Numbered from the stretch's first letter, positions 44,588 to 53,404 are shown. The stretch is 64,000 nucleotides of DNA from Komarekiella delphini-convector SJRDD-AB1 (GCF_014831675.1 NZ_VJXY01000001.1:179324-243323); one strand, 5' to 3'. Notes: generated from the letters alone by a model not told the origin. Made by a program: numbers and translations.

Positions 44588-45085
44588 ATGAAATATGGAC
44601 GACTACTAGCTAGCTTTGTTTTAGCTATGGTTCTTTTTTTGTTTCCTCTATCGGCGCAAGCTGCAAGTTCATCTAGTATTACCCGTTCTGCTGGTAATGA
44701 TGAATTCAAAGGCAAGGATTACTCTGGTCAAAATTTAGTTGGCACTGAGTTTACCAATGTCAATCTAGAGAATTCCAACTTTAGCAATGCTGACTTACGC
44801 GGTGGTGTATTTAACGGTAGTGTCTTGGAGGGAGTAAATCTGCATGGTGCAGATTTTAGTAATGGCATAGCCTATCTAGCAAGGTTTAAGAGCGTTGATT
44901 TAAGTGATACAGTTTTGACAGATGCAATGATGCTACGTTCTACTTTCGATGATGTTAATATCACGGGTGCTGATTTCACGAATGCAATTTTAGATGGACA
45001 GCAGGTGAAAAAGCTCTGCGCTAAAGCAAATGGTGTGAATTCTAAAACTGGTGTCGATACTCGCGAGTCTTTAGGATGTAAGTAA
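44588..45085 (+). CDS. Exported pentapeptide-repeat protein
   Basis: 165 aa with a signal peptide (KYGRLLASFVLAMVLFLFPL then SAQAAS). About ten A(D/N)LxX-type pentapeptides fill 45-145 (NLENSNFSNADLRGGVF, GVNLHGADFSNG, ITGADFTNAILDG), which should fold as a short right-handed beta-helix. Two cysteines in the tail (KLCAKAN...SLGCK) could form a disulfide. This resembles the lumenal pentapeptide proteins of cyanobacterial thylakoids. Role unknown. Confidence 0.85.
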   Translation: MKYGRLLASFVLAMVLFLFPLSAQAASSSSITRSAGNDEFKGKDYSGQNLVGTEFTNVNLENSNFSNADLRGGVFNGSVLEGVNLHGADFSNGIAYLARFKSVDLSDTVLTDAMMLRSTFDDVNITGADFTNAILDGQQVKKLCAKANGVNSKTGVDTRESLGCK

Positions 45086-45092
45086 AATCTTA

Positions 45093-45122
45093 CCCCCTCT
45101 CTTTTTATCACTGGAGAGGGGG
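45093..45122 (+). terminator. Hairpin after the pentapeptide gene
   Basis: CCCCCTCTC and GAGAGGGGG form a 9-bp stem starting 8 bp after the stop, followed by ATATTGTTTTT. Confidence 0.65.
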
Positions 45123-45163
45123 ATATTGTTTTTAACGGCAGAGGACATGGAGAGCGATCGCTT

Positions 45164-45387
45164 TTATAGTAACTCTAAAAATCGTTCAACTTCTATACGA
45201 GCTTGTTTTAAAATCTTAGCCAGAGTAGAACGCTTGACTGGTCGATGAGCCGGAACTGTCAAATTAAAGACTTCATCTGGCATGGTTTTTTTGAGTCTAA
45301 TGTGACTACCTCGCTGACGGACAACTATCCATCCCGTTCTAAAGCAGCGATAATCTCAGTGTAGTTTAGGTTGGGAACCTTGCTCAT
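45164..45387 (-). pseudogene. hicA: hicA toxin, frameshifted
   Basis: Translation from ATG 45385-45387 gives SKVPNLNYTEIIAALERDG and then a stop. After a shift of frame the rest of a HicA continues: IVVRQRGSHIRLKKT, then PDEVFNLTVPAHRPVKRSTL and a normal ending in ERFLELL. The DNA reads GGGATGGATAGTT where GGGATGGATGGATAGTT would keep the frame and restore the expected Trp, so loss of one 4-bp unit by slippage explains it. The catalytic His in GSH remains in the second part. Its start overlaps the hicB stop by 4 bp. Confidence 0.75.
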
Positions 45388-45587
45388 AGTACCAATTCCC
45401 TCACGATTACTCCTTCTTGGACAACCAATTCATTTTCTAGTGGCTCAAGGCAAAGTTCAATTGCTTCTTGGATATTTTCTAATGCTTCTTCGATAGTTTC
45501 CCCTTCACTGATATAGCCTGGAAGTGAGGGAATATGGACAGTGTATCCGCCTTCATCACTGGGTTCTAATACAACTTTTATCTTCAT
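45384..45587 (-). CDS. hicB: HicB-family antitoxin
   Basis: 67 aa, a single HicB fold: VVLEPSDEGGYTVHIPSLPGY, SEGETIEEALENIQEAIELC. It normally neutralises HicA, an mRNA interferase, and lacks a separate DNA-binding tail here. The gene precedes and overlaps hicA by 4 bp (order B-A), which would couple translation. As the toxin is frameshifted, this antitoxin is probably an orphan. Confidence 0.85.
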   Translation of the reverse strand: MKIKVVLEPSDEGGYTVHIPSLPGYISEGETIEEALENIQEAIELCLEPLENELVVQEGVIVRELVL

Positions 45588-45854
45588 GTTTAGAACTTAT
45601 AACCCACTTTTCTATTTTGAATTACTTTGATGCGATCGCCACTTGAGCCTTAGAGGCTGACAGTTGAGCCTTTGAACCTCAAGTTTCGAGTTTTGTACTT
45701 TATACAGCTTAGCGATGTCTACGATGGGCTATGCCTGAACAGTTTATCTTTCGCGTAGCGTTCCGCAGGAAAGGTATCACTATTTGAAGTTAGAATTGAT
45801 AAGCGATCGCTATTCCTCTGCTTGTTGTTTGAGTAAATTGACTAAAGTATCGGA

Positions 45855-46274
45855 TCACCACAAACCAGCGTCACGCAAAGCTTGAATTCCAGGAGATATG
45901 CTTGGGATTAGTCCACGTCTTTTTGCTAATATCAGCAAGCCTCCTGTTCCAATAGTAGTAATACCTAAAGCTTGACCACAACGCCGTGCTGCTCTATCGT
46001 CAACAATAGCCGCACAATCTGAATTTTTTAGTGCCAAACTCAATACTTGTGATTCTCTCTTTCCCAAATCCCAAGCTGCTACAACAGGAGCAATAGTATT
46101 AACTTCTACTGTTTTTATCCAATAAATACTGGGGAGTTGTGTAGATGTGATATCATCTTTTGTTATGACTTATTCAAAAACACCTAATGGAACTAAAATT
46201 TCTGTGAATAATTGTGGAATTAATTGCGCTTGCTGACTTTTTAAAAGAACAATCAAAGGTGAAGAGTTAATAAT
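45855..46274 (-). pseudogene. DUF3368 (PIN-like) toxin with an in-frame stop
   Basis: The frame reads NSSPLIVLLKSQQAQLIPQL, then FTEILVPLGVFE, a TAA at 46170-46172, then VITKDDITSTQL and DLGKRESQVLSLALKN, DDRAARRCGQALGI, TGGLLILAKRRGLIP to the normal end. A Glu codon (GAA) at that place would restore a standard DUF3368 protein. The start codon is also unclear: an upstream GTG lies in another frame. Only the last 70 residues remain as an open frame. It follows a UPF0175 antitoxin relic, the usual partner. Confidence 0.75.
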
Positions 46275-46280
46275 TCACAA

Positions 46281-46535
46281 TTAATCGACATTAGCCAGTT
46301 CCTCGGCTAACTCTTGGGCAGTATGTTGCATAAAATCTACTTGGTAGCGTGATAAAGCATTAATAAATTCAGCACGAGTTAGCCCAGCAATTTCTGCTGC
46401 TTTGGCTTGTAAAATGTCACCTAATTCATACCATTTAACTGCTGCTGCAATTCGCATTTATTGGATAAATTCTTCAGGATTTTTACGAAGTGCTGAAAAT
46501 ACTGTTTCTGGTAATTGGATTGGTACTGTTCGCAT
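46281..46535 (-). pseudogene. UPF0175 antitoxin with an in-frame stop
   Basis: From ATG 46533-46535: MRTVPIQLPETVFSALRKNP, EEFIQ, TAA (46458-46460), then MRIAAAVKWYELGDILQAKA, AEIAGLTRAEFINALSRYQV and a normal UPF0175 end in AEELANVD. GAA in place of TAA would give the usual EEFIQEMR. The ATG right after the stop could allow re-initiation to give a 58-residue C-terminal part. It lies 7 bp upstream of the DUF3368 relic. Confidence 0.75.
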
Positions 46536-46575
46536 AAATTTATCCTCAGTTTATTTAGAGAGCAACGCCTGCCCT

Positions 46576-46998
46576 CTATTTTTCACTGTACTTTAGATGT
46601 AAGAAGGCGATTTTTTCTAGCCGCTTCAGCAGTGTTTCCAAAGACAAATCTGGCATTGTATCCAGATATGGAACAGCAGAGGGAATATTGTGATGAATTT
46701 CTTTAATTGTAGGGTGGGCATCTTGCCCGCAATTATATTTCCTTGCCAGGCAAGCCCGTAACTTTTCTAGCTTACCCCGGCTTTCAGAATTGGCTAACTC
46801 AGGATAACTCTGAGCGAACTTGTCATAAACCTCAGTCATCCGTTTTTTGAAAGCAGCAGCACCGATGTTTAAGCTGGCAAGTTTTGCCTCACTCTTCCCT
46901 GAGTTTTCAGTTTTCAAACGCTCTACAAAAGCTACCGTTTGCTCCGGGGATAACCCATGAGTAGCAGCTTCTTTTGCTAGAAAATCAGCCCATTGCAT
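46576..46998 (-). CDS. Hypothetical protein, possibly the N-terminal domain of a larger signalling protein
   Basis: 140 aa. The first 95 residues are helical (WADFLAKEAATHGLSPEQTV, AAAFKKRMTEVYDKFAQSYP, LEKLRACLARKYN) and resemble N-terminal adaptor regions of large cyanobacterial multidomain proteins, from memory only. The following part (about 90-115) is encoded by a dispersed hairpin repeat (GTAGGGTGGGCATCTTGCCC at 46710-46729). This suggests that a longer gene was cut by repeat DNA. Function unknown. Confidence 0.5.
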   Translation of the reverse strand: MQWADFLAKEAATHGLSPEQTVAFVERLKTENSGKSEAKLASLNIGAAAFKKRMTEVYDKFAQSYPELANSESRGKLEKLRACLARKYNCGQDAHPTIKEIHHNIPSAVPYLDTMPDLSLETLLKRLEKIAFLHLKYSEK

Positions 46999-47122
46999 AG
47001 ACAGCTTGTGAGATTTCTCCTTGATTCTACTTAATTTCTACTTTGTCTACATCTCTAGGGAATCTCTTCTCTTCAACGCAGAAATATCATTTGCATAGAA
47101 ACATTTAAAAGAGCTTCGAGCC

Positions 47123-47383
47123 ATGAAAACTGCCCTAATAACTCCAGCCAATTCCAATCAAACTACTCAGACTTCCCAATTGATCCCCGCCTCGCCAACA
47201 TCGCTAGAGAAACCATCTACCTGGATGCGAGACGGGTACAGTCCTACTGAAATCATCCTTGCAATGGCAATTTTAACTTCATTATCGATTGGGGGAATTG
47301 CTACTGTGATAGTTGCAATTACGGGTTTAGTCAAAACTCTAGTAACCGTGATGGTGCGCCCAACAAGCGAAAAAAATAAGTAG
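47123..47383 (+). CDS. Small single-pass membrane protein, unknown
   Basis: 86 aa. A Thr/Ser/Pro-rich N-terminus (about 1-38) is followed by EIILAMAILTSLSIGGIATVIVAITGLV, long enough for one or two tight membrane helices, and a basic tail (RPTSEKNK). The start is ATG 47123, preceded by GAGCTTCGAGCC, with no strong ribosome site. It is convergent with the creatininase gene, 13 bp apart. No family recognised. Confidence 0.55.
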   Translation: MKTALITPANSNQTTQTSQLIPASPTSLEKPSTWMRDGYSPTEIILAMAILTSLSIGGIATVIVAITGLVKTLVTVMVRPTSEKNK

Positions 47384-47396
47384 CTTTTGCCTTTCT

Positions 47397-48143
47397 TTAA
47401 TCTGCGTTCACAAATTCCAAATAGTCATTACTGAGTTCCTTCACCGCCAAGTCATAGAATTGCTTGCCATGTTCCGGTGTAGCCAAGCCAGGATTTGATC
47501 CCATGCGTCCATCTGGATAATGCGCTCGAAAGTTAGCTGCACCATAAATCCTGTGTCCAGTTCCAACTTCTGGTGAGAGGGGTGCTTGCTTAATCGCCTC
47601 TGGATAGACGTATTGAGTGAGCGCTACTTCGCTTGGGGTAGCATGTGAGCCTTCTTGGTTGCCATACAATTCTTTAGCTAGCTTATAAACAGAACCGCAC
47701 ATAAACCAATTAGCCACTTGACATTGTACTTGTTGTGCATTGGCAATCTGCAAATCTTCTAAGTAGGCGTAAGTTTCGGAGAAAGCAGCTTTGAGAGTGG
47801 CAATATTGCCGCCGTGTCCGTTGATAAAGTAGAACTTGGTAAAACCAGCTTTGGCTAAACAAGTCACATAGTCTCGCACCACCTGAATCAAAGTACTGGG
47901 ACGCAGACTGATTGTGCCAGGAAAGGCGGTGTGGTGCAGTGCCATTCCTACATTGATTGTAGGGCCAACGATCGCCTGGGTTGCATCACCTACACCACGA
48001 GCGATCGCTTCTGCACAAATAGCATCAGTGCCAATTAATCCCGTTGGCCCATGTTGCTCGGTGGAACCAATAGGTAAAATAATACCCTGAGACTGCTGTA
48101 AATAAGCTTCGACTTCCTGCCAAGTACTTAAATGAAGTAACAT
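47397..48143 (-). CDS. Creatininase family protein
   Basis: 248 aa. Metal-binding and active-site blocks are present: ILPIGSTEQHGPTGLIGTDA (Glu, His, Asp ligands), ALHHTAFPGTISL, FINGHGGNIATL and GNQEGSHATPSEVALT. The family includes creatinine amidohydrolase and related amidases such as those acting in mycofactocin or flavin pathways; the true substrate in cyanobacteria is not settled. Full length, cytosolic, single gene. Confidence 0.88.
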   Translation of the reverse strand: MLLHLSTWQEVEAYLQQSQGIILPIGSTEQHGPTGLIGTDAICAEAIARGVGDATQAIVGPTINVGMALHHTAFPGTISLRPSTLIQVVRDYVTCLAKAGFTKFYFINGHGGNIATLKAAFSETYAYLEDLQIANAQQVQCQVANWFMCGSVYKLAKELYGNQEGSHATPSEVALTQYVYPEAIKQAPLSPEVGTGHRIYGAANFRAHYPDGRMGSNPGLATPEHGKQFYDLAVKELSNDYLEFVNAD

Positions 48144-48586
48144 TTTTTAGAATTTCCCTCATTACAATTGCGGTGGGAAGCAACCTCTTGCTACTGGATA
48201 GCATCTTCTATAATTAATTTCCCACTAACATGATTATGAACTCCCTTTCTTTCATACGGAAATAATCACTATGAAATACGGCGATTTTAATGAATATCAA
48301 CGACTGTAGAGACGTTGCAATGCAACGTCTCTACTATATTTTTGGATATCAGCCACCAATTTGGCAAAATATTTCTGCTATTTATTTTTAGAAATATTGT
48401 TTAGGAGATAGAGTTGCAACGAGTTTTGTAAGATACAGATACAAGCACTTTACTAATTTTGCCTGTCCTACAACTCTCGTTGCGAACCTCCCTACAATTA
48501 AAATTTGAACCGAGTTATGAGATGTTTGTGTTCTAGAAAATAAAGCAGATAAAAATGCTTTGGAACCAGCACATCTCTGCTCTTGA
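48144..48586. other. Intergenic gap with hairpin repeat
   Basis: A perfect 14-bp hairpin lies at 48306-48334 (GTAGAGACGTTGCA/TGCAACGTCTCTAC), nearly the same as at 1120-1148. A looser inverted pair (GGAGATAGAGTTGCAACGAG ... CTCTCGTTGCGAACCTCC) spans 48403-48492. The 68-codon minus frame here lacks protein-like features. No gene. Confidence 0.55.
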
Positions 48587-48859
48587 CTAAGCAAAGTAAT
48601 AATGTTTTTTCACGTCACTTGTTATTTCCCATACACAGGACATACCAGCAGGAAAAGTTACCAAATCGCTTTTACCCATCTGCACTGGCTGTCCACCATC
48701 AGGAGTAACAATTACATCACCTTCTAAAAAGTAACAAGTTTCTTGAGAATCATACGTCCAAGGAAACTTAGAGATTTCCTTTTTCCAAATGGCCCATTTG
48801 AACACACCTAATTGATTAAGACGCTCTTGACTGGGTTGATGCTCAATTTTAATTTCCAT
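48587..48859 (-). CDS. Small cupin-domain protein
   Basis: 90 aa, a single cupin barrel of the DUF861 (cupin_3) type: WTYDSQETCYFLEGDVIVTP, VQMGKSDLVTFPAGMSCVWE. The family includes ureidoglycine aminohydrolase-like proteins, but small stand-alone members have no fixed role. Metal ligands are only partly kept (E and C in place of paired His). It lies 22 bp downstream of the Mo-nitro C-terminal protein, so they probably share a transcript. Confidence 0.82.
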   Translation of the reverse strand: MEIKIEHQPSQERLNQLGVFKWAIWKKEISKFPWTYDSQETCYFLEGDVIVTPDGGQPVQMGKSDLVTFPAGMSCVWEITSDVKKHYYFA

Positions 48860-48881
48860 GCCATGTTTACTTTAGTTATTT

Positions 48882-49253
48882 TCAGCAGTAGGACTGAATA
48901 TCTTCTCCACACTGATCTACTAAATAACACAAAGCGCGAAAACGCAAGCCTACAAGTTGATCATAAAGGGGATTGAGCTTGCACATGGGGGGAATATGTC
49001 CAATTTTGCGACCAAACAGCATCACATCACGCTCGAACGGACACTGAGCAGGAATCAGTTTAGCAATAAACTTAGCTAATTTCCGATTCGGAATTTCGAG
49101 TTTGTCAAGCCATATACGTAATGGTTGCAGTAAATCTAATTTAGGCTGAGCAAACTTGTTTTTATTCCCTACTTTCTGGTTTTCTCCTACAGCATTAATA
49201 AAAGCAGGGAAAACAATACGCCGATTATTTGTTTTGAGCATTGTTGTAAGCAA
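48882..49253 (-). CDS. Mo-dependent nitrogenase C-terminal domain protein
   Basis: 123 aa. From about residue 40 it matches the small cyanobacterial family named Mo-dependent nitrogenase C-terminal: PLRIWLDKLEIPNRKLAKFI, LIPAQCPFERDVMLFGR, HIPPMCKLNPLYDQLVGLRF, RALCYLVDQCGEDI. The name derives from similarity to a nitrogenase-linked segment; the protein is not a nitrogenase subunit and its role is unproven. Conserved cysteines and histidine suggest metal or redox binding. The cupin gene follows. Confidence 0.85.
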   Translation of the reverse strand: MLTTMLKTNNRRIVFPAFINAVGENQKVGNKNKFAQPKLDLLQPLRIWLDKLEIPNRKLAKFIAKLIPAQCPFERDVMLFGRKIGHIPPMCKLNPLYDQLVGLRFRALCYLVDQCGEDIQSYC

Positions 49254-49798
49254 GGTTTTCCTTGTGTTGATAAACTATTCGCTAATTTGAGATGTTAGTA
49301 TGCAACATATTTCGGTCATTTACTTTGTGCTTGTAGATATAAGACGAGCACAAAACAAATAATTAACATCCAGTATTGGAACAGGGAAATGGTTTAACTA
49401 ATTGATATTTAAACCCACCAAATGATGAAGAACTGTCCCACTAAATACAAAATAACAAAGAAATTATAAAAATGGTATTTCTTTAACTTATTAATTGCTA
49501 ATACCCAAAATAGCAATCTCATATCTTGAATATAAATGCTTGGTTTTGAAACTACATAGTACCTTGAGGTGTAGTTTTGCAGACAAAATTGCGGTTTTGC
49601 TCTGACTCCAGCTAGAGATTCCAGGATTAGCCCTTCATGAAAACAGATTCTAGGGTATTGAGTATCAAATCAAATGTCATGGATGTTACATAAACTGACC
49701 TGAATATTATTTAATAAGTTGCAAAACCTGGTTTGATCAGTACAAGCTAATATTCTTGTGCAATTAACTGTAATTTAGGTAAAACTGGTTACAAAAAT
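49254..49798. other. AT-rich intergenic region
   Basis: No coding or structural signal was recognised apart from general AT richness. Confidence 0.5.
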
Positions 49799-50089
49799 GT
49801 GGAGCAAATACTGAGTTTGCACTCAAAGAAGACCAAAAAGTTAGAGCTTGATCTACTAATATCTGTTGACAAAGCTACTCCTGTATATGTTCCTATAAAA
49901 AAACTATCTTTGGCAATGCAAGTTGCGAGCTATGTCTACGCATCTGTGAACGGCGCAATTGCTATGGTCGGTGGTAAAAAAGAAATATGGCCAGGCGATC
50001 GCGTTATTAATCAGTTAACCAGCAGTAACAGGAACGACAATTTAAAGCCTCTACCTGAGCGAAACCTCTACCTCAATAATGATTTCTAA
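49799..50089 (+). CDS. Hypothetical protein (weak call)
   Basis: 96 aa from GTG 49799. Composition is protein-like (KKLSLAMQVASYVYASVNGA, IAMVGGKKEIWPGDRVI) but no family is recognised, no good ribosome site precedes it, and no ATG start exists near the beginning. It contains a GCGATCGC octamer. It is convergent with the Uma2 gene. It may be a remnant or a chance frame. Confidence 0.35.
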   Translation: MEQILSLHSKKTKKLELDLLISVDKATPVYVPIKKLSLAMQVASYVYASVNGAIAMVGGKKEIWPGDRVINQLTSSNRNDNLKPLPERNLYLNNDF

Positions 50090-50113
50090 TTCTGTATCAC
50101 CTTGATTAGACTC

Positions 50114-50836
50114 TTATTGCAGAGTATCAGGGTCGTCAACGCCGAGCGTTCTCAACCTTGCCTTTAATTGTTCTATTTGCAATTGTGCTTGTTCTGCTCG
50201 TTGACGTTCTTGTTCTGCTCGTTCTTCTGCTTGCTGCCTTGCTGCAACTTCTAGCCGTAACGCCTCTGCTAGCTCACCGGGGATCAGTAATTTTTCACCC
50301 GTATCCTCTCGATAAAACCCAATCAGCCGACCCTCAAGCACCAAGCGCAGTTGTAAAGGTTCACTGCGGCCATCTTGAATAGCTTCGTAGGTTTCTCCCC
50401 GCAAGCGATAACCACGTAACTGTTGCTCTACCCACTCGCCTTTCGGATCAAACAACCAGTATTCCTTAACACCTAGCTGCTCATAGAGAGTCTTTTTGAA
50501 GATTTCATCTTGTTCCTTTGTACCAAAAGATGTCATTTCAAAAATGACTGTGGGTACTTGACCCTCTTCCCAGATTTTATAGTTGTCTCGACCGCCAGGT
50601 GCTACATCAAAAATTACCATCACATCTGGGGCAACCCGCAACTTGGGAAATCCCTGTGCATAGTAAAGAAATTGATTTCCCAATACTGTTGCTTGACGCT
50701 CTGCTAAATATTGTTTGAGCACTTCCAGGGTGGTAAGCAATGCATAAAGGTGATCGTAGGTTTCCGCCACTGGTTGACCATCAGCACTAGGGTAGAAGGG
50801 TTGAGATTCGATACTGACAGGTAGAATAGCTGTCAT
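50114..50836 (-). CDS. Uma2 family protein (DUF820, restriction-endonuclease-like)
   Basis: 240 aa. The PD-(D/E)xK-like core is visible: APDVMVIFDVA, then PTVIFEMTSFGTKEQDEIFK and EQLGVKEYWLFDPKGEWVEQ. The last 45 residues form a charged coiled coil (RLEVAARQQAEERAEQERQRA...). Uma2 proteins are very numerous in cyanobacteria; nuclease activity is predicted from the fold but the biological role is unknown. The GluGln-rich coiled coil is typical for the group. Confidence 0.9.
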   Translation of the reverse strand: MTAILPVSIESQPFYPSADGQPVAETYDHLYALLTTLEVLKQYLAERQATVLGNQFLYYAQGFPKLRVAPDVMVIFDVAPGGRDNYKIWEEGQVPTVIFEMTSFGTKEQDEIFKKTLYEQLGVKEYWLFDPKGEWVEQQLRGYRLRGETYEAIQDGRSEPLQLRLVLEGRLIGFYREDTGEKLLIPGELAEALRLEVAARQQAEERAEQERQRAEQAQLQIEQLKARLRTLGVDDPDTLQ

Positions 50837-50886
50837 GGTTATAAATTCAGTGCTACCAATTTATTCTAGAGCAAGTCTGGCGCTCC

Positions 50887-51708
50887 CTAACTTCTGGGTA
50901 TTTCCAAGCTTTTCAGAAGATAACTACATAACTCACAAAATCCTTCTACTTCGGCATATGTAGTTACATAAGCAGGCTGATATTGTAATTGATTGACATA
51001 TTCCAGCACATTCGCCACGCCTACAGAAACCGGAAAATAGCGGGGATCAAATAAACTTTCATCATTGGGGCTATCGCCAACAGTGACAACTTGTTCTGGT
51101 GAGTACTGAACGTATCCGCGCAATACCTGTAACAAGCCCACAGCTTTATCTTGCCCTTGGGGTTTAATATGGCATTGCACATTGCTGTAGGTGAATCCCC
51201 AACCCATTTGCTGACAAAGATTATCGAGGGTTTGTAGTTCACTTAAACTCAAAGCAGCTACATCAAAAGTCCAGTCAGTAATGCGAAAGCGATTGTCAGC
51301 AGATTCCTGAATTTGGGGAAATTTGGTTTGTAATTGCTTAAAAGCTATAGCCAAATGCTGGCGATGCTCAGCTAAATCGGCAATAGGTGTTAAAGTTACT
51401 GGTTTCTGGTTCCCGGATGGAAAGAATAAACCGCCATTTTCTGCCATAGCCCCCGCAATCGGCATCAAGCTACTCAATCCACTTACCCAACCGGCTGAAC
51501 GTCCCGTGACAATTAGCACTGGGATGCCAGATGCGGCCAAATCCTCCAGCGCTTGCAAGAGTGTAGCAGTGAATTTTCCTCGTTTGGTTAGAGTGCCATC
51601 CATATCTGTGGCAACAAGACGAATATTGCTCAAGCAAGTAGATGAAATCTTAGACAAGGGTATTAGGTTTGTTGAACCTTCAGCAGGGACGCTTAAGTGT
51701 CTGGACAT
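50887..51708 (-). CDS. HAD-superfamily phosphatase (subfamily IIB)
   Basis: 273 aa. Motif I is TDMDGTL (nucleophile Asp35, Asp37), motif II is VLIVTGRS, and the C-terminal motif IV is TVGDSPNDESLF. A cap insertion between them is of the Cof/mannosyl-3-phosphoglycerate phosphatase kind (AMAENGGLFF, DKAVGLLQVLRGY). It likely dephosphorylates a small sugar phosphate. The first 30 residues precede the core and are not conserved-looking, so translation might start later. It is divergent from the membrane-protein gene at 51814. Confidence 0.85.
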   Translation of the reverse strand: MSRHLSVPAEGSTNLIPLSKISSTCLSNIRLVATDMDGTLTKRGKFTATLLQALEDLAASGIPVLIVTGRSAGWVSGLSSLMPIAGAMAENGGLFFPSGNQKPVTLTPIADLAEHRQHLAIAFKQLQTKFPQIQESADNRFRITDWTFDVAALSLSELQTLDNLCQQMGWGFTYSNVQCHIKPQGQDKAVGLLQVLRGYVQYSPEQVVTVGDSPNDESLFDPRYFPVSVGVANVLEYVNQLQYQPAYVTTYAEVEGFCELCSYLLKSLEIPRS

Positions 51709-51813
51709 ATGCGGTTTGAGAAAAGCTGTAAAAAATATTAATGGTACAGCAAGATGGTATTCCAGATTTGGGCATCCTAAAAATCAGGAGTCAAGTTTTT
51801 CAGTTTGTCAACT

Positions 51814-52635
51814 ATGCTCACTTCGATGTTTCTTGCCCAATCCCCAGGGTCAAAAACTAAAAAGGCATCCCAGGAAGTGCCCGCAAGCGATCCTCAAACA
51901 CCACCTTTTTTGGTGATAACTTCTGGAGGACTGGCTTTAGCGGTGATTGCTTTGATTGTATATAGCAAACTCCAGATGAATCAGCTGGAGAAAAAAATCA
52001 AGTTTGAAAAATTCCGTGTGCGAGAACTAGATAAAAAGTTTAAGCTGGCGCTGGAAACAATTCGCAAAATGGAAACTAATCCCGATTTGGTCAACTCACG
52101 GGACTTTAACCTAGATTATCTGCGAATGCGGATGTCAGAGGAGGTGTTTCATTTTGCAATCCTTAATCAAGTTAAGATCAAGGTCAAAGATAAAATTTCT
52201 CAAGCTCTGCGTCCAAATCAAGCTCAACAAGGAACATTAGGAATTGCTAATAGTACTGGACGACAGGTCGATGAAACTTTTGATGTAGAGTATGAAACTG
52301 GTAGCCCAGCGAACCCTGCTAAGCGAGTACTGTTTCGCATCCAAATCCGGTTAATGAAGTTACCTACGCAAGCAACTTCTGCGACTATTAGCCAAATTAT
52401 TGACTGTATTGAAACTTACCTGAGTCCAATAGAAGATGAAGATACATGGCAACCGACAATTCAAGGTCGGATTGCTTCCATGCATTGGGATCAAAAGGCT
52501 AAGCCTACGCCTCTTTTAGTGCTAGAACAATCGAATGAAGGCGTGAATGTGACTTTTCGCACTAGTCGCCAACCAAATGCCCCAACTCAACCTCAGCAAC
52601 CTGGAATGAAAAAATCAGGCTCGGCTAGACAATAA
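51814..52635 (+). CDS. Cyanobacterial membrane-anchored protein of unknown function
   Basis: About 273 aa from ATG 51814 (TTG 51805 is possible and lies closer to AGGAG at 51786). One membrane helix near residue 30-50 (FLVITSGGLALAVIALIVYS) is followed by a charged helix (LEKKIKFEKFRVRELDKKFK) and a soluble domain with RDFNLDYLRMRMSEEVFHFA and FRIQIRLMKLP. The tail is Pro/Gln-rich. No function recognised. The soluble part probably faces the cytosol or lumen. Confidence 0.7.
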   Translation: MLTSMFLAQSPGSKTKKASQEVPASDPQTPPFLVITSGGLALAVIALIVYSKLQMNQLEKKIKFEKFRVRELDKKFKLALETIRKMETNPDLVNSRDFNLDYLRMRMSEEVFHFAILNQVKIKVKDKISQALRPNQAQQGTLGIANSTGRQVDETFDVEYETGSPANPAKRVLFRIQIRLMKLPTQATSATISQIIDCIETYLSPIEDEDTWQPTIQGRIASMHWDQKAKPTPLLVLEQSNEGVNVTFRTSRQPNAPTQPQQPGMKKSGSARQ

Positions 52636-52968
52636 ACCTGCTTTGAAAGTCTACTTTCATCATTCTTTGTGAGCGCAGCTAATAGAGTCTCTTGCATATA
52701 AAAGGCTTCATTTGTGTACTTGACTTACATAGAGAGAGCGATTTATCGCTCACTACGAACAAAATCTTTATCTAATATTGGGCTAGGAGTTTACTTCTTC
52801 AGTAGATTAAATATTCTTATTGACTAAAAACACTGTAATGATGCTACGGAATTATTTTGAGCGCTTTCGCAAGTTTTAAGTAAAAAATTTGACACAAATA
52901 TTACACAAATAATCGTGGATAATGCTAGATTCAGGTATTAAAATTTACATAAATATAATTGTGATTTC
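52636..52968. other. Intergenic gap
   Basis: No gene and no strong hairpin seen; AT-rich, with sequence toward 52960 suitable for a promoter of the secreted protein. Confidence 0.45.
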
Positions 52969-53394
52969 ATGTTGAAGCTAGTACCAGTAACTTTAATAGC
53001 AACAGTTCTTAGCCTTGCATTAATCGATAACCCCAGCGCTACACTGGCTGGAACTTGCGCTTCTAAGTGCGGTTCACGCCCAGTTCAGTTTATACCTGGT
53101 CAACGTGTCCGCTTGGAAGTGGTAAATACCACATCTGGCTTGGTGAAACTAGAGAAACTGCAAGGAACCACTCCAATTCCCTTGCAACCTGGGCAGAAAT
53201 TACGATTGGAGCAAGGAGACGGTACACAACCAAATGTCTCTCTTGTATTCTGGGATGAAACAGGGTTGCCATTACAAGCAATTGTTTCTAAACCAAATTT
53301 TGGTACATTACGTCTAGAAATCCGTCCTGGTAATAGTTACCCAGGCGATCGCTCTCTCTACATACTCAACGATGGTCGCGTAAACGTATTTTAA
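52969..53394 (+). CDS. Small secreted protein of unknown function
   Basis: 141 aa with a clear signal peptide (KLVPVTLIATVLSLALIDN, then PSATLAG). Two cysteines follow the cut site (GTCASKCGS). The mature part is beta-rich (VRLEVVNTTSGLVKLEKL, LRLEQGDGTQPNVSLVFW, LRLEIRPGNSYPGDRSLYIL). It ends 10 bp before the next gene, so they may be co-transcribed. I do not recognise the family. Confidence 0.65.
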   Translation: MLKLVPVTLIATVLSLALIDNPSATLAGTCASKCGSRPVQFIPGQRVRLEVVNTTSGLVKLEKLQGTTPIPLQPGQKLRLEQGDGTQPNVSLVFWDETGLPLQAIVSKPNFGTLRLEIRPGNSYPGDRSLYILNDGRVNVF

Positions 53395-53404
53395 AATACA
53401 CATT

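Noticed and set aside
51323-51916. 197-codon plus-strand frame opposite the HAD gene
   Set aside because: Lies antisense to HAD motifs and runs into the membrane-protein gene in another frame; a shadow.
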